NCBI GenBank assembly: GCA_944384815.1
Contig: CALWUW010000026.1
Coordinates: 1-64,000, forward strand
Direction of reading: 5' to 3'
Length of the DNA stretch: 64,000 bases
From: an uncultured Clostridia bacterium
GTDB taxonomy: Bacteria; Bacillota; Clostridia; Oscillospirales; Acutalibacteraceae
Numbering within the stretch: position 1 is the stretch's first letter; each line of letters begins with the position of its first letter. A program made the translations under genes and the position numbers. The notes beneath the pieces were generated by a model. That model searched no databases and was not told the origin of the DNA. It worked only from the letters and a program-made list of their open reading frames with translations. Positions 23,195 through 31,307 of the stretch are shown piece by piece.

Positions 23195-24045
23195 CCAATG
23201 GTCTCCGAAGAGTTAACGATGCTTAAAAAGGCTTTGGCATCGGTTTTGCGAATGAAGTTTCGGAGTTCTACTGCCTGGCGCCGGCCAACAATGGTGGTGA
23301 TCACATGCAAAGGCTGGTGAGAATAAGCGCCTTGTGCCTCATAGATTGTAGCGCTTCTTCCTAATTTGTTCATAATGAAATCCAGAATTTCATCAGGGTG
23401 TGCAGAAACGATAGTAATTTTCTTACGGACGTTGATGCCTTCAATAACGCTGTCTACCAAAAAGGCTTTGGAAAGCAATCCTAAGATACAGTAGAGACCG
23501 GTGCGAACATCGTAAATAAACAAAGTGGAGGCCGCGATCAGAAAATCGCAAACTAAAAGGGCTTTTCCGATTTCCAGGCTGGTGTGTCTGGAAAGAATCA
23601 TGGCAAGGATATCCGTGCCGCCGGTAGAAGCGCCTACATTAAACACAATGGCACTTCCGGCTGCGGGGAGTATCACCGCAAAGCAAAGCTCCAAAAAAGT
23701 GTCTTGGGTAAACGGCGACGGCATGGGATAGACCCATTCAAAAATCCATACATATAGGGAAAGCGCCAAAGAAGAATAGATCGTGATTCCCATGGACTTG
23801 GCCCCCAGAAAAATCAAGCCCAAAAGGATAAGCAGCGCATTGACGATGAACATAAAGTCGCCCACATTCAAAGCCGGGAAGAGGGTAGAGGCCAGAATGG
23901 AGATACCGGAAGTTCCTCCCATGGCAAAATGGTTGGGGCTTTTAAACAGGTGAATGCCGGCCGCGGTGAGGAACAGGCCAAAATTCAGCAGGGTGAAATA
24001 GATCACGTGGTTTCGGGTGAAAATTTTACGCAGCATGCCGGACAT
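23173..24045 (-). CDS. YitT family membrane protein
   Basis: A 290-residue protein with five to six membrane helices (YitT/DUF161, residues ~15-200; GGTSGISILASTLFP and GASTGGTDILAMILSRHT are the typical Gly-rich segments) and a cytosolic DUF2179 domain (TIVSAHPDEILDFIMNKLGRSATIYEAQGAYS). Firmicutes have many paralogues of unknown role, often linked to sporulation or membrane homeostasis. Start ATG 24045 follows AAGGAGACG. It is convergent with the ThrE pair and co-directional with proC downstream of it, but each has its own terminator. Confidence 0.9.
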   Translation of the reverse strand: MSGMLRKIFTRNHVIYFTLLNFGLFLTAAGIHLFKSPNHFAMGGTSGISILASTLFPALNVGDFMFIVNALLILLGLIFLGAKSMGITIYSSLALSLYVWIFEWVYPMPSPFTQDTFLELCFAVILPAAGSAIVFNVGASTGGTDILAMILSRHTSLEIGKALLVCDFLIAASTLFIYDVRTGLYCILGLLSKAFLVDSVIEGINVRKKITIVSAHPDEILDFIMNKLGRSATIYEAQGAYSHQPLHVITTIVGRRQAVELRNFIRKTDAKAFLSIVNSSETIGKGFRQL

Positions 24046-24176
24046 AAATACGTCTCCTTGTCAGTTAAAATAAGAGCATGAAAGGAAATCACAATATTTG
24101 CTTTTATCATAGCACAGAATGAAAAAAAATGAAAGATATTTCTCTTGTGAGCAAAATATCAATCATTCAAAATAAA

Positions 24177-24203
24177 ACTGCTCCTTGCAGCGCAAGGAGC
24201 AGT
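24177..24203 (-). terminator. Terminator of proC
   Basis: A 12-bp perfect stem (24177-24188 with 24192-24203) with a 3-nt loop; the minus-strand side continues with TTTTATTTTG. Confidence 0.88.
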
Positions 24204-24210
24204 CGCAGAA

Positions 24211-25002
24211 TCAAACTTCAGCCGCTTTTTTGGTGCAGGCTTTCATGGCCTCAAAAATCGTGCTGCGGAATCCTTTTTCTTCCAGAACACGAACGGCCTC
24301 AATGGTGGTTCCTCCGGGGGAGCAAACCATATCCTTCAGTTCACCGGGATGTTTGCCGGTTTCCAAAACCATCTTGGCGCTTCCCAAAACAGCCTGTGCG
24401 GCAAAGGTGTACGCCTGAGCACGGGGCATACCGTCAGCCACGGCGGCGTCGGCCATAGCTTCAATAAAGATGAAAACGTAAGCCGGAGAGCTTCCGCTTA
24501 CGGAAACAACAACGTCCATCAGCCGTTCCGGAATGATTTCTACCCGGCTGAATCCGCTGAGGATCTTCAGAGCCCGGTCTTTTTCCTCTTCGGTAACGTA
24601 GGGGCTCAGGCAAACAGCAGTAATGCCTTCATTGACCATAGCCGGTGTGTTGGGCATAGTGCGAATCACATGAACATGTTTGCCGAAGGTCTCATCCAGC
24701 CAAGCCAGCGTTTTTCCGGGAGCAATGGTGATGACCAGCTGGTCCGTGATATGAGGAGCGATTCCATGAATAACTTCTGCGTAAAACTGAGGTTTTACAG
24801 ACAAAATAATGGTATCCGCAAAAGCTACCACTTCGTTATTATCCTGCGTGGTGTGAATGCCCAGGTCTTTGGAAGCTTTTTCCAAAGCCGGCGCAAACAG
24901 GTCGGAAGCCATAATATTTTCCGCCGGGCAGATATTGTTTTGAATAATGCCGCCCATCATGGCCTTTGCCATGTTTCCACATCCAATAAACCCTAACTTC
25001 AT
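24211..25002 (-). CDS. proC: Pyrroline-5-carboxylate reductase
   Basis: A 263-residue NAD(P)H-dependent enzyme reducing 1-pyrroline-5-carboxylate to proline. The N-terminal Rossmann motif is GFIGCGNMAKAM; RTMPNTPAMVNEGI and the C-terminal SSPAYVFIFIEAMADAAV and SPGGTTIEAVRVLEEKGFRSTI are family signatures. Start ATG 25002 follows GAGAGGAG. It lies directly downstream of hypD on the same strand, with its own promoter (25117-25145), and completes the conversion of trans-4-hydroxyproline to proline. The same association of hypD and P5C reductase is known from gut Clostridia. Confidence 0.96.
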   Translation of the reverse strand: MKLGFIGCGNMAKAMMGGIIQNNICPAENIMASDLFAPALEKASKDLGIHTTQDNNEVVAFADTIILSVKPQFYAEVIHGIAPHITDQLVITIAPGKTLAWLDETFGKHVHVIRTMPNTPAMVNEGITAVCLSPYVTEEEKDRALKILSGFSRVEIIPERLMDVVVSVSGSSPAYVFIFIEAMADAAVADGMPRAQAYTFAAQAVLGSAKMVLETGKHPGELKDMVCSPGGTTIEAVRVLEEKGFRSTIFEAMKACTKKAAEV

Positions 25003-25116
25003 AATGGAATTCTCCTCTCATTCTTTCCTGCCAGGACGGCAGAGATTTACACAAGTAAGCAACAACACAATTTTCGGAAAGCACCCCGCTTTCCGACATT
25101 TTTATCAGCCTTCGCC

Positions 25117-25145
25117 ATTATACTCTTTTTTTAGTGTCTTGGCAA
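25117..25145 (-). promoter_or_regulatory. Promoter of proC
   Basis: On the minus strand TTGCCA, a 17-nt spacer and TATAAT, about 115 bases before the proC start. Confidence 0.78.
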
Positions 25146-25193
25146 ATGAATTTTGAAAAAAAGCGGAATTTTTTCAATAAAATGAAACGGCAT

Positions 25194-25245
25194 AAAACAC
25201 CCCCGCACATTTGAATTTTTTCGAATGTGCGGGGAATTGTGTTTT
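25194..25245 (-). terminator. Terminator of hypD
   Basis: A 15-bp stem with one G-T pair (25201-25215 with 25220-25234), extended by flanking AAAACAC and GTGTTTT. On the minus strand it ends in GTTTTATG. It separates hypD from proC. Confidence 0.85.
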
Positions 25246-25265
25246 AGAATTCTTTACACCGAAAA

Positions 25266-27695
25266 TCAGGCAAAGGACTGCTCTGTACGTTCGATGATCT
25301 CATCCTGCAGTGCACGGCTCAGATTGTTGAAGTGGTCGCTGTAGCCGGCAACACGAACGATCAGATCCTTGTAATCTTCCGGATGTGCCTGTGCATTCAG
25401 AAGCACCTGCCGATCGATTACGTTGAACTGAATGTGATGTCCGTCCATATTGAAGTACGAACGAATCAGGTTGGCCATCTGCTGGAGGCCCTGCTCTCCG
25501 GCCACTACGCTGGGAGTAAACTTCTGGTTCAGCAAAGTGCCGCCGGTGGACAGGTGGTCCATCTTGGCGCAGGACTTCACAACAGCGGTAGGGCCATGGG
25601 TATCGGCGCTCTTTTCAGGAGAAATGCCCTCGCTTACAGGCTTATGGGCACGACGGCCGTTGGCGCTGGCCATCATCACTTCACCGAAATACACGTGGCA
25701 AGTGGTGGGCAGCATGTTCACACGATACATGCCTCCGCGCATGTTGGGACGGCCGGTCATGGTATCCCGATAGAATTCGAATACGCTCTTCATGATATCA
25801 TCGGCGTAGTCGTCATCGTTGCCGTATTTGGGGCTGTGGTTCTGCACCAGATTCAGGATCCGGTCATAACCTTCAAAGTCCTTCTTCATGGCGTCGGTGA
25901 GCTCTGCCATGGTGAACTTCTTCTCATCATAGACGTTGTACTTGATAGCGGCAAGGCAGTCCGTAATGGTGCCGATGCCTACGCCCTGCAGATAGCTGGT
26001 GTTGTAACGAGCGCCGCCGGCGTTGTAATCCTTGCCCTTCTTGATGCAGTCATTGGTAATGATGGAGAGGAAGGGAACAGGCATATACTCCGCATAGATC
26101 TTTTCGATCACGTTGCTGCCTTTGACCTTGATGTCGGCAAAGTATTCCACCTGCTTCTTGAAGGCGTCAAACAACTCTTCGTAGGACTTGAAATCCTCCG
26201 CATTTCCCAGCTGCAATCCCAACTGCTGGCCGGATACATGGTCATAGCCGTTGTAAAGGGTCAGTTCCAGGATCTTAGGCAGGTTGAAATAACCGGTGAG
26301 GATATACGCTTCGTTTCCGAAAGCGCCGGTCTCCACGCATCCGCTGGTGCCGCCCATACGAGCGTCCTCAATGGATTTGCCGGCATTCAGCAATTCCTGA
26401 ATGATGGCTTCCGTGTTGTAGAAAGCGGGCTGGCCCCATCCCTTCCGGGAGATCTCGCAGGCGCGCAGCAGGAACTTGTTGGGAGTCTTGCGGCTGATCT
26501 GCACGTTGGAGCTGGGCTGGAGCAGACGCATATCGTCCATGCAGTCCAGAATCAGATAGCTTACATCGTTTACGCCGTTGCTTCCGTCCGGAGCAATACC
26601 GCCGGTGTTGATGTTGGCGAAGTCCGTATAAGTGCCGCTCTCCTTCAGAGTGATGCCTACCTTAGGCGGCGCAGGCTGGTTGTTGAATTTTACCCACAGA
26701 CATTCCAGCAGCTCCAGAGCGTGCTCACGATCCAGAGAGCCGTCCGCTACATCTTTCTTGTAGAAGGGATACAAATGCTGATCCAAACGGCCGGGGCTGT
26801 AAGCGTCCCAGGGGTTGAGTTCGCTGGTTACGGCCAGATGCACGAACCAGTACATCTGCAGAGCCTGATGGAAGGTTTCCGGCTTATGAGCGGGAACCAC
26901 ATCGCAGTTGGCGGCGATCTTCAGCAGATCTTCTTTCCGCTGGGGATCGGTTGCCTCTGCAGCCATGCTCCGAGCCAGTTCGCCATAGCGGCGGCCCAGG
27001 ATCATAATGGCATCGCAGGCGATAGACATAGCGTTCAGCTGCTCTTTCTTCTTCAGAGCTTCCGGATCATGATAGAAGTCCAGAGCGTCGATAGCCTCCT
27101 GAATATCCTTCTGGTAATCCAGGAAACCTTTCTGGTAGATCTTAATGGATCCTACCGTGTGGCCGGGGCCGCGCTGCTCCATGAACTCGGTAAAGATACC
27201 GGCATGGTAAGCTTTCTTCCATTCCTCGGTCATGCTGTTCAGGATCTTATGACGGATAGAACGCTTCTCCCAGAAAGGAATGATCTTCTCTTCCTGGATC
27301 TTGAAATCCTCATCCTTCACTTTGAAGTTGATGAGATCCCGATCGTTCATAACGTGCATGTCTTCCAAAGTGTGGCAGCACAGTTCCGGGAAGGAAGGAG
27401 CGGACTGCGGTCCGTTTCCCTTTTCACCAACGATCAGTTCGCCGTCGTGAATGGAGATCTCTTTGTTGGAAAAATAGTGCTTCAGGAACAGAGCGCGGAG
27501 CTCAGGAACGGAAACTTCACCTTCATATTTTTCATAGGCTTCCGTTTCCAATACTGCACGGCCAATGTACAGGCTGGGCTGCGTGTTCAGGCTTTCCGCA
27601 CGAAGCTTGCGAATTCGCTCGTTCATGCCGTGAACTTCGTTTCTGCCGCTGTTATCCGATACGGGAGCAGCGCAGGAGCAATTGATTTCTGCCAT
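25266..27695 (-). CDS. hypD: Trans-4-hydroxy-L-proline dehydratase (glycyl radical enzyme)
   Basis: An 809-residue glycyl radical enzyme that removes water from trans-4-hydroxy-L-proline, giving (S)-1-pyrroline-5-carboxylate. The thiyl cysteine is Cys453 in MGGTSGCVETG, with the catalytic Glu455; the radical glycine is Gly784 in VRVAGYSDHFNNL near the C-terminus. The 331-residue distance between them equals that of C. difficile HypD as I remember it (Cys434, Gly765), leaving a 19-residue N-terminal extension here with a Cys pair. The start ATG 27695 is 8 bases after AGGAGG, which lies in the last codons of hypE. Neighbours support the assignment: the activase upstream and proC downstream. A pyruvate formate-lyase lacks the GCVE motif. 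Confidence 0.93.
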   Translation of the reverse strand: MAEINCSCAAPVSDNSGRNEVHGMNERIRKLRAESLNTQPSLYIGRAVLETEAYEKYEGEVSVPELRALFLKHYFSNKEISIHDGELIVGEKGNGPQSAPSFPELCCHTLEDMHVMNDRDLINFKVKDEDFKIQEEKIIPFWEKRSIRHKILNSMTEEWKKAYHAGIFTEFMEQRGPGHTVGSIKIYQKGFLDYQKDIQEAIDALDFYHDPEALKKKEQLNAMSIACDAIMILGRRYGELARSMAAEATDPQRKEDLLKIAANCDVVPAHKPETFHQALQMYWFVHLAVTSELNPWDAYSPGRLDQHLYPFYKKDVADGSLDREHALELLECLWVKFNNQPAPPKVGITLKESGTYTDFANINTGGIAPDGSNGVNDVSYLILDCMDDMRLLQPSSNVQISRKTPNKFLLRACEISRKGWGQPAFYNTEAIIQELLNAGKSIEDARMGGTSGCVETGAFGNEAYILTGYFNLPKILELTLYNGYDHVSGQQLGLQLGNAEDFKSYEELFDAFKKQVEYFADIKVKGSNVIEKIYAEYMPVPFLSIITNDCIKKGKDYNAGGARYNTSYLQGVGIGTITDCLAAIKYNVYDEKKFTMAELTDAMKKDFEGYDRILNLVQNHSPKYGNDDDYADDIMKSVFEFYRDTMTGRPNMRGGMYRVNMLPTTCHVYFGEVMMASANGRRAHKPVSEGISPEKSADTHGPTAVVKSCAKMDHLSTGGTLLNQKFTPSVVAGEQGLQQMANLIRSYFNMDGHHIQFNVIDRQVLLNAQAHPEDYKDLIVRVAGYSDHFNNLSRALQDEIIERTEQSFA

Positions 27696-27698
27696 GAT

Positions 27699-28616
27699 TC
27701 ATCCTCCTATTCTTACATTCGGGAAACCGTTCTTTCGGAACAGTTCCGCAATTTCTTCCAATCGTTCAGGGCTGGGGACATTAAAAACGGAATTTATATC
27801 GTAAAGCCGGCCGAGCCGCGCATATTTACTTTTCCCTGTGTTATGATAGGGAAGCAGATATACCCGTTCCGCCCGCACTCCCTGCTGCATGAGCTGAATC
27901 ACCGGGAGAATATCCTCGTCATCGGTGTTCAGGCCTCCCACCAGAGGCATACGCAAGTAAACTTTGGCGCCGTTCTGGCTCAGCTTTCGGAGATTATCCA
28001 AAATCAGATTGTTTTCAGCGCCGATCAGCCTTTTATGCTTTTCCGGATCCATGGCTTTCAGATCATAAAGGAAAACATCCGCAAAAGGAAGCAAGGCTTC
28101 GAATCGTTCCCAAGGAGCAAATCCGCTGGTATCAATAGCCACGGGGATCCCTTTCTCGTGCAGACGGCGGGTAAGTTCCACGATCAAATGGAAAGGTTCC
28201 TGCGCCATCACTTCGCCGCCGGAAAGAGTCACGCCGCCGCCGGATTCTTCGTAGAACATCTGATCTTTCTCAGCTTCTTCCACCAGTTCTTCCACAGTGT
28301 AATATTTTCCCGCCAACTCCCGGACGTTATTCAGGCAAGCCTCTACGCATTTTCCGCATTGGGTGCACAGAGAACGATCCATGATTACTTTGGAACCATT
28401 CCATTTCATCGCGTGTGTGGGGCAAACCTCCACGCAGGCGCCGCAGTTGGTGCATTTTTCCTGGTTCCACAGCAGCTCCGGGCCAAAGCGTTGGCTTTCC
28501 GGATTGTGACACCATGCGCAGCGAATGGGGCATCCTTTAAAGAAAATAGTTGTACGAATTCCGTCCCCATCGTGGATGGAATATTTTTGAATGTTAAATA
28601 CGAAAAGCTTATCCAT
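27699..28616 (-). CDS. hypE: Glycyl radical enzyme activase for HypD
   Basis: A 305-residue radical SAM protein. The cluster motif CPIRCAWC (CX3CX2C) is followed by two ferredoxin-type clusters, CTNCGACVEVCP and CTQCGKCVEAC, typical of activases for GRE dehydratases but absent from the PFL activase. SGGGVTLSGGEVMAQ is the SAM-binding GGE region. It installs the radical on Gly784 of HypD. I chose ATG 28616 (MDKLFVFNIQKYS), which fits the family's N-terminus; the frame is open 14 codons further. Its stop is 3 bases before the hypD start, so both are cotranscribed. Confidence 0.93.
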   Translation of the reverse strand: MDKLFVFNIQKYSIHDGDGIRTTIFFKGCPIRCAWCHNPESQRFGPELLWNQEKCTNCGACVEVCPTHAMKWNGSKVIMDRSLCTQCGKCVEACLNNVRELAGKYYTVEELVEEAEKDQMFYEESGGGVTLSGGEVMAQEPFHLIVELTRRLHEKGIPVAIDTSGFAPWERFEALLPFADVFLYDLKAMDPEKHKRLIGAENNLILDNLRKLSQNGAKVYLRMPLVGGLNTDDEDILPVIQLMQQGVRAERVYLLPYHNTGKSKYARLGRLYDINSVFNVPSPERLEEIAELFRKNGFPNVRIGG

Positions 28617-28681
28617 GTTGCACCCATTCCTTCTCCGTACGGCTTTCCTTATATACATAGCCGTATGTTTTTCTGTGGTAC

Positions 28682-28713
28682 GCTTATAGGCTTATAGGCT
28701 GGTTCGCGGTACG
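28682..28713. repeat. Imperfect tandem repeat, 8-nt unit, in the hypE leader
   Basis: Two exact GCTTATAG units are followed by GCTGGTTC and GCGGTACG in the same register. Confidence 0.65.
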
Positions 28714-28792
28714 TTTGCGCCTTTTAGCAGAAGCAACGAGCATTTCATTTCCGTGAAAATTCATCCGAAGTGCTCTCCTTGGTTACAACCTC

Positions 28793-28821
28793 ATTATATT
28801 CGATTGATATACTTTTGTCAA
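28793..28821 (-). promoter_or_regulatory. Consensus promoter of hypE-hypD
   Basis: On the minus strand TTGACA, a 17-nt spacer and TATAAT, a perfect consensus. The transcript would start near 28786. Confidence 0.88.
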
Positions 28822-28965
28822 CCCTGTTATTTCATACTTTTTGCCGATTTATTCCTGATTTTTTCATTAAAAATTCAGCAAAAATATGAGACGTTTCTAT
28901 TTCACGAAAAACCTGAATTTTCAGAGACGATTTCATACCTATAAAATTTAAGTTGGGAGCGCAGA

Positions 28966-28994
28966 TTGACAAAAAAACGTAAAAACAATATACT
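28966..28994 (+). promoter_or_regulatory. Consensus promoter of the XRE-cupin regulator gene
   Basis: TTGACA, a 17-nt spacer and TATACT, about 100 bases before the start codon. Confidence 0.85.
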
Positions 28995-29100
28995 TTATAT
29001 CGTATTAATACTGTTGTGAAAAATAAGACAAAGTGTTGCTCCGGCCATTTCCGTATGCTGTCGGTTCAACAATCGGTTCTACAAATGGGGAGTGGGAAGT

Positions 29101-29703
29101 ATGAACGCGAATGAAGCGATCGGAGCGAAAGTGAAACAGCTGCGGATGGATAAAAATCTGACATTAAAGCAGCTGAGTGAAGCCAGCGGTTTATCCATTG
29201 GTTTTTTGTCACAGTTTGAGCGGGGATTGTCCTCCATTGCGTTGGATTCTTTGGAAAAATTGGCAGAGATCATGGAGGTTTCCCTTTTTGATCTTTTGGA
29301 AAAGAAGCCTTCGGCTTCCGGCAATGACCCGGTTTGTCATCATGTGGATCTTTTGCCTACGGAGATTAGTCCGGAGATTTATCAGTATATGTTGGGCACG
29401 CCGGATACGGATTTTATTCTTCTTCCCAGAATTTACCTTCTTTTGCCCTTTGCGGAAGCCACCACGGTGTCGGAACCCTATGTCCACGAGGGAGAAGAGT
29501 TTATTTATGTGCTGGAAGGCGTAGTGACGGTATACTTGGAAGAAAATCAGTATGTTCTTTATCCGGGGGACAGCATCCATATTTTGTCTACCCAGCCTCA
29601 TAACTGGATGAATCGTACCAATAAAATCGCGCGGATTCTTACAGTGAACACACCCAATCCTCTGCATCATCCGGAGGCGGAAGAAAAAATGAATCAGGAA
29701 TAA
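29101..29703 (+). CDS. XRE-family regulator with cupin sensor domain
   Basis: A 200-residue regulator. Residues ~8-65 are a helix-turn-helix of the XRE type (VKQLRMDKNLTLKQLSEASGLSIGFLSQFERG, cut here to its key part LTLKQLSEASGLS). Residues ~120-195 are a Cupin_2 barrel with HEGEEFIYVLEG and PGDSIHILSTQPHNW. The ATG at 29101 follows GGGGAGTGGG. It is divergent from hypE, with back-to-back consensus promoters, which suggests it controls hydroxyproline use, sensing hydroxyproline, proline or a related compound in the cupin. Relatives such as PuuR-type proteins bind small metabolites. The control target is inference. Confidence 0.88.
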   Translation: MNANEAIGAKVKQLRMDKNLTLKQLSEASGLSIGFLSQFERGLSSIALDSLEKLAEIMEVSLFDLLEKKPSASGNDPVCHHVDLLPTEISPEIYQYMLGTPDTDFILLPRIYLLLPFAEATTVSEPYVHEGEEFIYVLEGVVTVYLEENQYVLYPGDSIHILSTQPHNWMNRTNKIARILTVNTPNPLHHPEAEEKMNQE

Positions 29704-29872
29704 GAATCAGAATCAGAGAGAGCATACTGCAGGAATGATATTGAAAAGGTGCAAAGAAAAATAGGATTCTTTAGGATTCTTCATGAAAATGAAAAGGTTT
29801 GTCGGATAGGTACTTTAAAATCAAAAATAATGGGTTTTGATTTTTGACCAATCGGTCTGGGAGGAATTTTGT

Positions 29873-31036
29873 ATGAAAAAAATTGTATTGATTCCGGATT
29901 CTTTTAAGGGGACGTTGTCCTCCGAAACCATCTGCCGGATTTTAGGAGAAGAGTGCCGCAGGCAGTTTCCTGGTATACAGGCGGTGGAGATTCCTGTGGC
30001 GGACGGCGGGGAAGGAAGTATAGACGCCTTTCTGCAGGCTTTAGGGGGCGATAAGGTTCCGGTTACTGTAAAAGATCCCTACGGGAATCCCATGAAAAGC
30101 GCTTACGGGATCATGCTGGATGGAGTAGGCATTGTGGAAGTGGCTTCCACAGCCGGTCTCCCTTTGGTGGAAGGAAACAAAGATCCGGAAAAAACCACCA
30201 CCTACGGAGTAGGCCAGCTCATTGCCGCAGCTATGGAAGAGGGCTGCCGGAAAATTATTGTAGGGCTGGGCGGCAGCGCTACCAACGATGGCGGCTGCGG
30301 CGCGGCTGCAGCGTTGGGGGTTACGTTCCGCAACCGGCAGGGGAATTCGTTTATCCCTACCGGGAAAACCCTTCGGCAGATCGATTCTATCCATCTTGAT
30401 AAAATGCATCCCCTTTTAAGGCAAACGGAAATCATCGTTATGTGTGATGTTGATAATCCTTTGTGCGGCGAAAATGGCGCCGCCAGGGTATTTGCTCCTC
30501 AAAAAGGAGCGGATGAAGCTATGGTAAAGCGGTTGGATAAGGGATTGGCGCATCTGGCGGAAATCATTGAACGGGATGTGGGCGTTTCCATTTTGAATAT
30601 GCCGGGAGCCGGCGCGGCCGGGGGTATGGGCGGCGCTATGGCGGCGTTTTTCGGAAGTCCTCTGCGAATGGGCATTGAAACCGTATTGGATACCGTAGGG
30701 TTTGACGCGCTTTTGGAAGGCGCGGATTTGGTAGTGACAGGGGAAGGCCGGTTGGATGCACAGTCTCTGCGGGGGAAAGTAGTCTTGGGAGTTTGCCGGA
30801 GAGCCAAGAAAGCCGGTGTGCCGGTGGTAGCCATCGTAGGAGATGTGGGAGAGGGAATCTCTTCCCTTTATGAGGAAGGACTTTCGGCGGTTTTCAGCAT
30901 CAACCGTGTGGCAGTTCCTTATGAAGAGGCAAAACTTCGGGCTCGGGAAGACCTTCGGGAGACCATGTCCGCCATTTTGGAACTATGGAAAATAGCGGAG
31001 AAGGCAGGAAAAGGCGAAATGCCCCAACGCGGGTGA
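29873..31036 (+). CDS. glxK: Glycerate kinase
   Basis: A 387-residue kinase of the GlxK/GarK family that phosphorylates D-glycerate, usually to 2-phosphoglycerate. Family motifs are IPDSFKGTLSS at the N-terminus, VADGGEGSIDAFL, GLGGSATNDGGCGAAAALG and GAGAAGGMGGAMAAFF, and DLVVTGEGRLDAQSLRGK. Start ATG 29873 follows GGGAGGA; the frame is open 12 codons further upstream. It stands between the XRE-cupin gene and lepA, with a terminator behind it. It could serve in serine or glycerate/tartrate breakdown; no partner genes are adjacent. Confidence 0.94.
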   Translation: MKKIVLIPDSFKGTLSSETICRILGEECRRQFPGIQAVEIPVADGGEGSIDAFLQALGGDKVPVTVKDPYGNPMKSAYGIMLDGVGIVEVASTAGLPLVEGNKDPEKTTTYGVGQLIAAAMEEGCRKIIVGLGGSATNDGGCGAAAALGVTFRNRQGNSFIPTGKTLRQIDSIHLDKMHPLLRQTEIIVMCDVDNPLCGENGAARVFAPQKGADEAMVKRLDKGLAHLAEIIERDVGVSILNMPGAGAAGGMGGAMAAFFGSPLRMGIETVLDTVGFDALLEGADLVVTGEGRLDAQSLRGKVVLGVCRRAKKAGVPVVAIVGDVGEGISSLYEEGLSAVFSINRVAVPYEEAKLRAREDLRETMSAILELWKIAEKAGKGEMPQRG

Positions 31037-31046
31037 AAAACGAAAC

Positions 31047-31086
31047 AAAGCGGTTTCTTCTGTGCATTGGGAAGAGACCGCTTTCT
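31047..31086 (+). terminator. Terminator after glycerate kinase
   Basis: A 14-bp stem with one G-T pair (31047-31060 with 31071-31084), loop of ten, then CTTTCTT. Confidence 0.7.
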
Positions 31087-31188
31087 TAATGGAAGCTGCT
31101 TTTTTCGGCTGCATTTAAGCTGGATTTACAGGGAAGGCTAGACGCTTTATTATAAAAGGAAAAGAAAGAGTTTTTCCTGCTTTCTCTG

Positions 31189-31216
31189 TTCAAGTGTGGC
31201 CGGTTTGTGGTATAAT
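31189..31216 (+). promoter_or_regulatory. Promoter of lepA-hemW
   Basis: TTCAAG, a 16-nt spacer and TATAAT. It rules out the in-frame start at 31194, which would lie inside it. Confidence 0.6.
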
Positions 31217-31307
31217 GCACAGGAAAGCGCCTTGGATTTTCCGCAGTGCAAAGATAAGGCGGAAAAATCAGCTTTGGAAGAACCGAAAATTCACGAAAAC
31301 GGATAGG

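Larger units (their letters stand above)
28617..29100. other. Divergent control region of hypE-hypD and the XRE-cupin gene
   Basis: No gene. It carries a consensus promoter for each direction (28821-28793 minus, 28966-28994 plus), a roughly 170-base hypE leader with an 8-nt tandem repeat, and an AT-rich centre. The palindromic core TATTAATA at about 29003-29010, just after the plus-strand -10, is a possible operator. Confidence 0.6.

Noticed and set aside
25266-27695. Pyruvate formate-lyase
   Set aside because: The active-site segment is GTSGCVE, as in GRE dehydratases, not the Cys-Cys pair of PFL, and the activase has two extra ferredoxin clusters.
25332-28697. A 1121-codon open frame on the plus strand antisense to hypD and hypE
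   Set aside because: It mirrors the codon pattern of the real genes, has no ribosome binding site or recognisable domain, and hypD/hypE are certain on the other strand.
31194-31307. Upstream in-frame start for lepA
   Set aside because: It lies inside the promoter and would add residues unlike the family's N-terminus.
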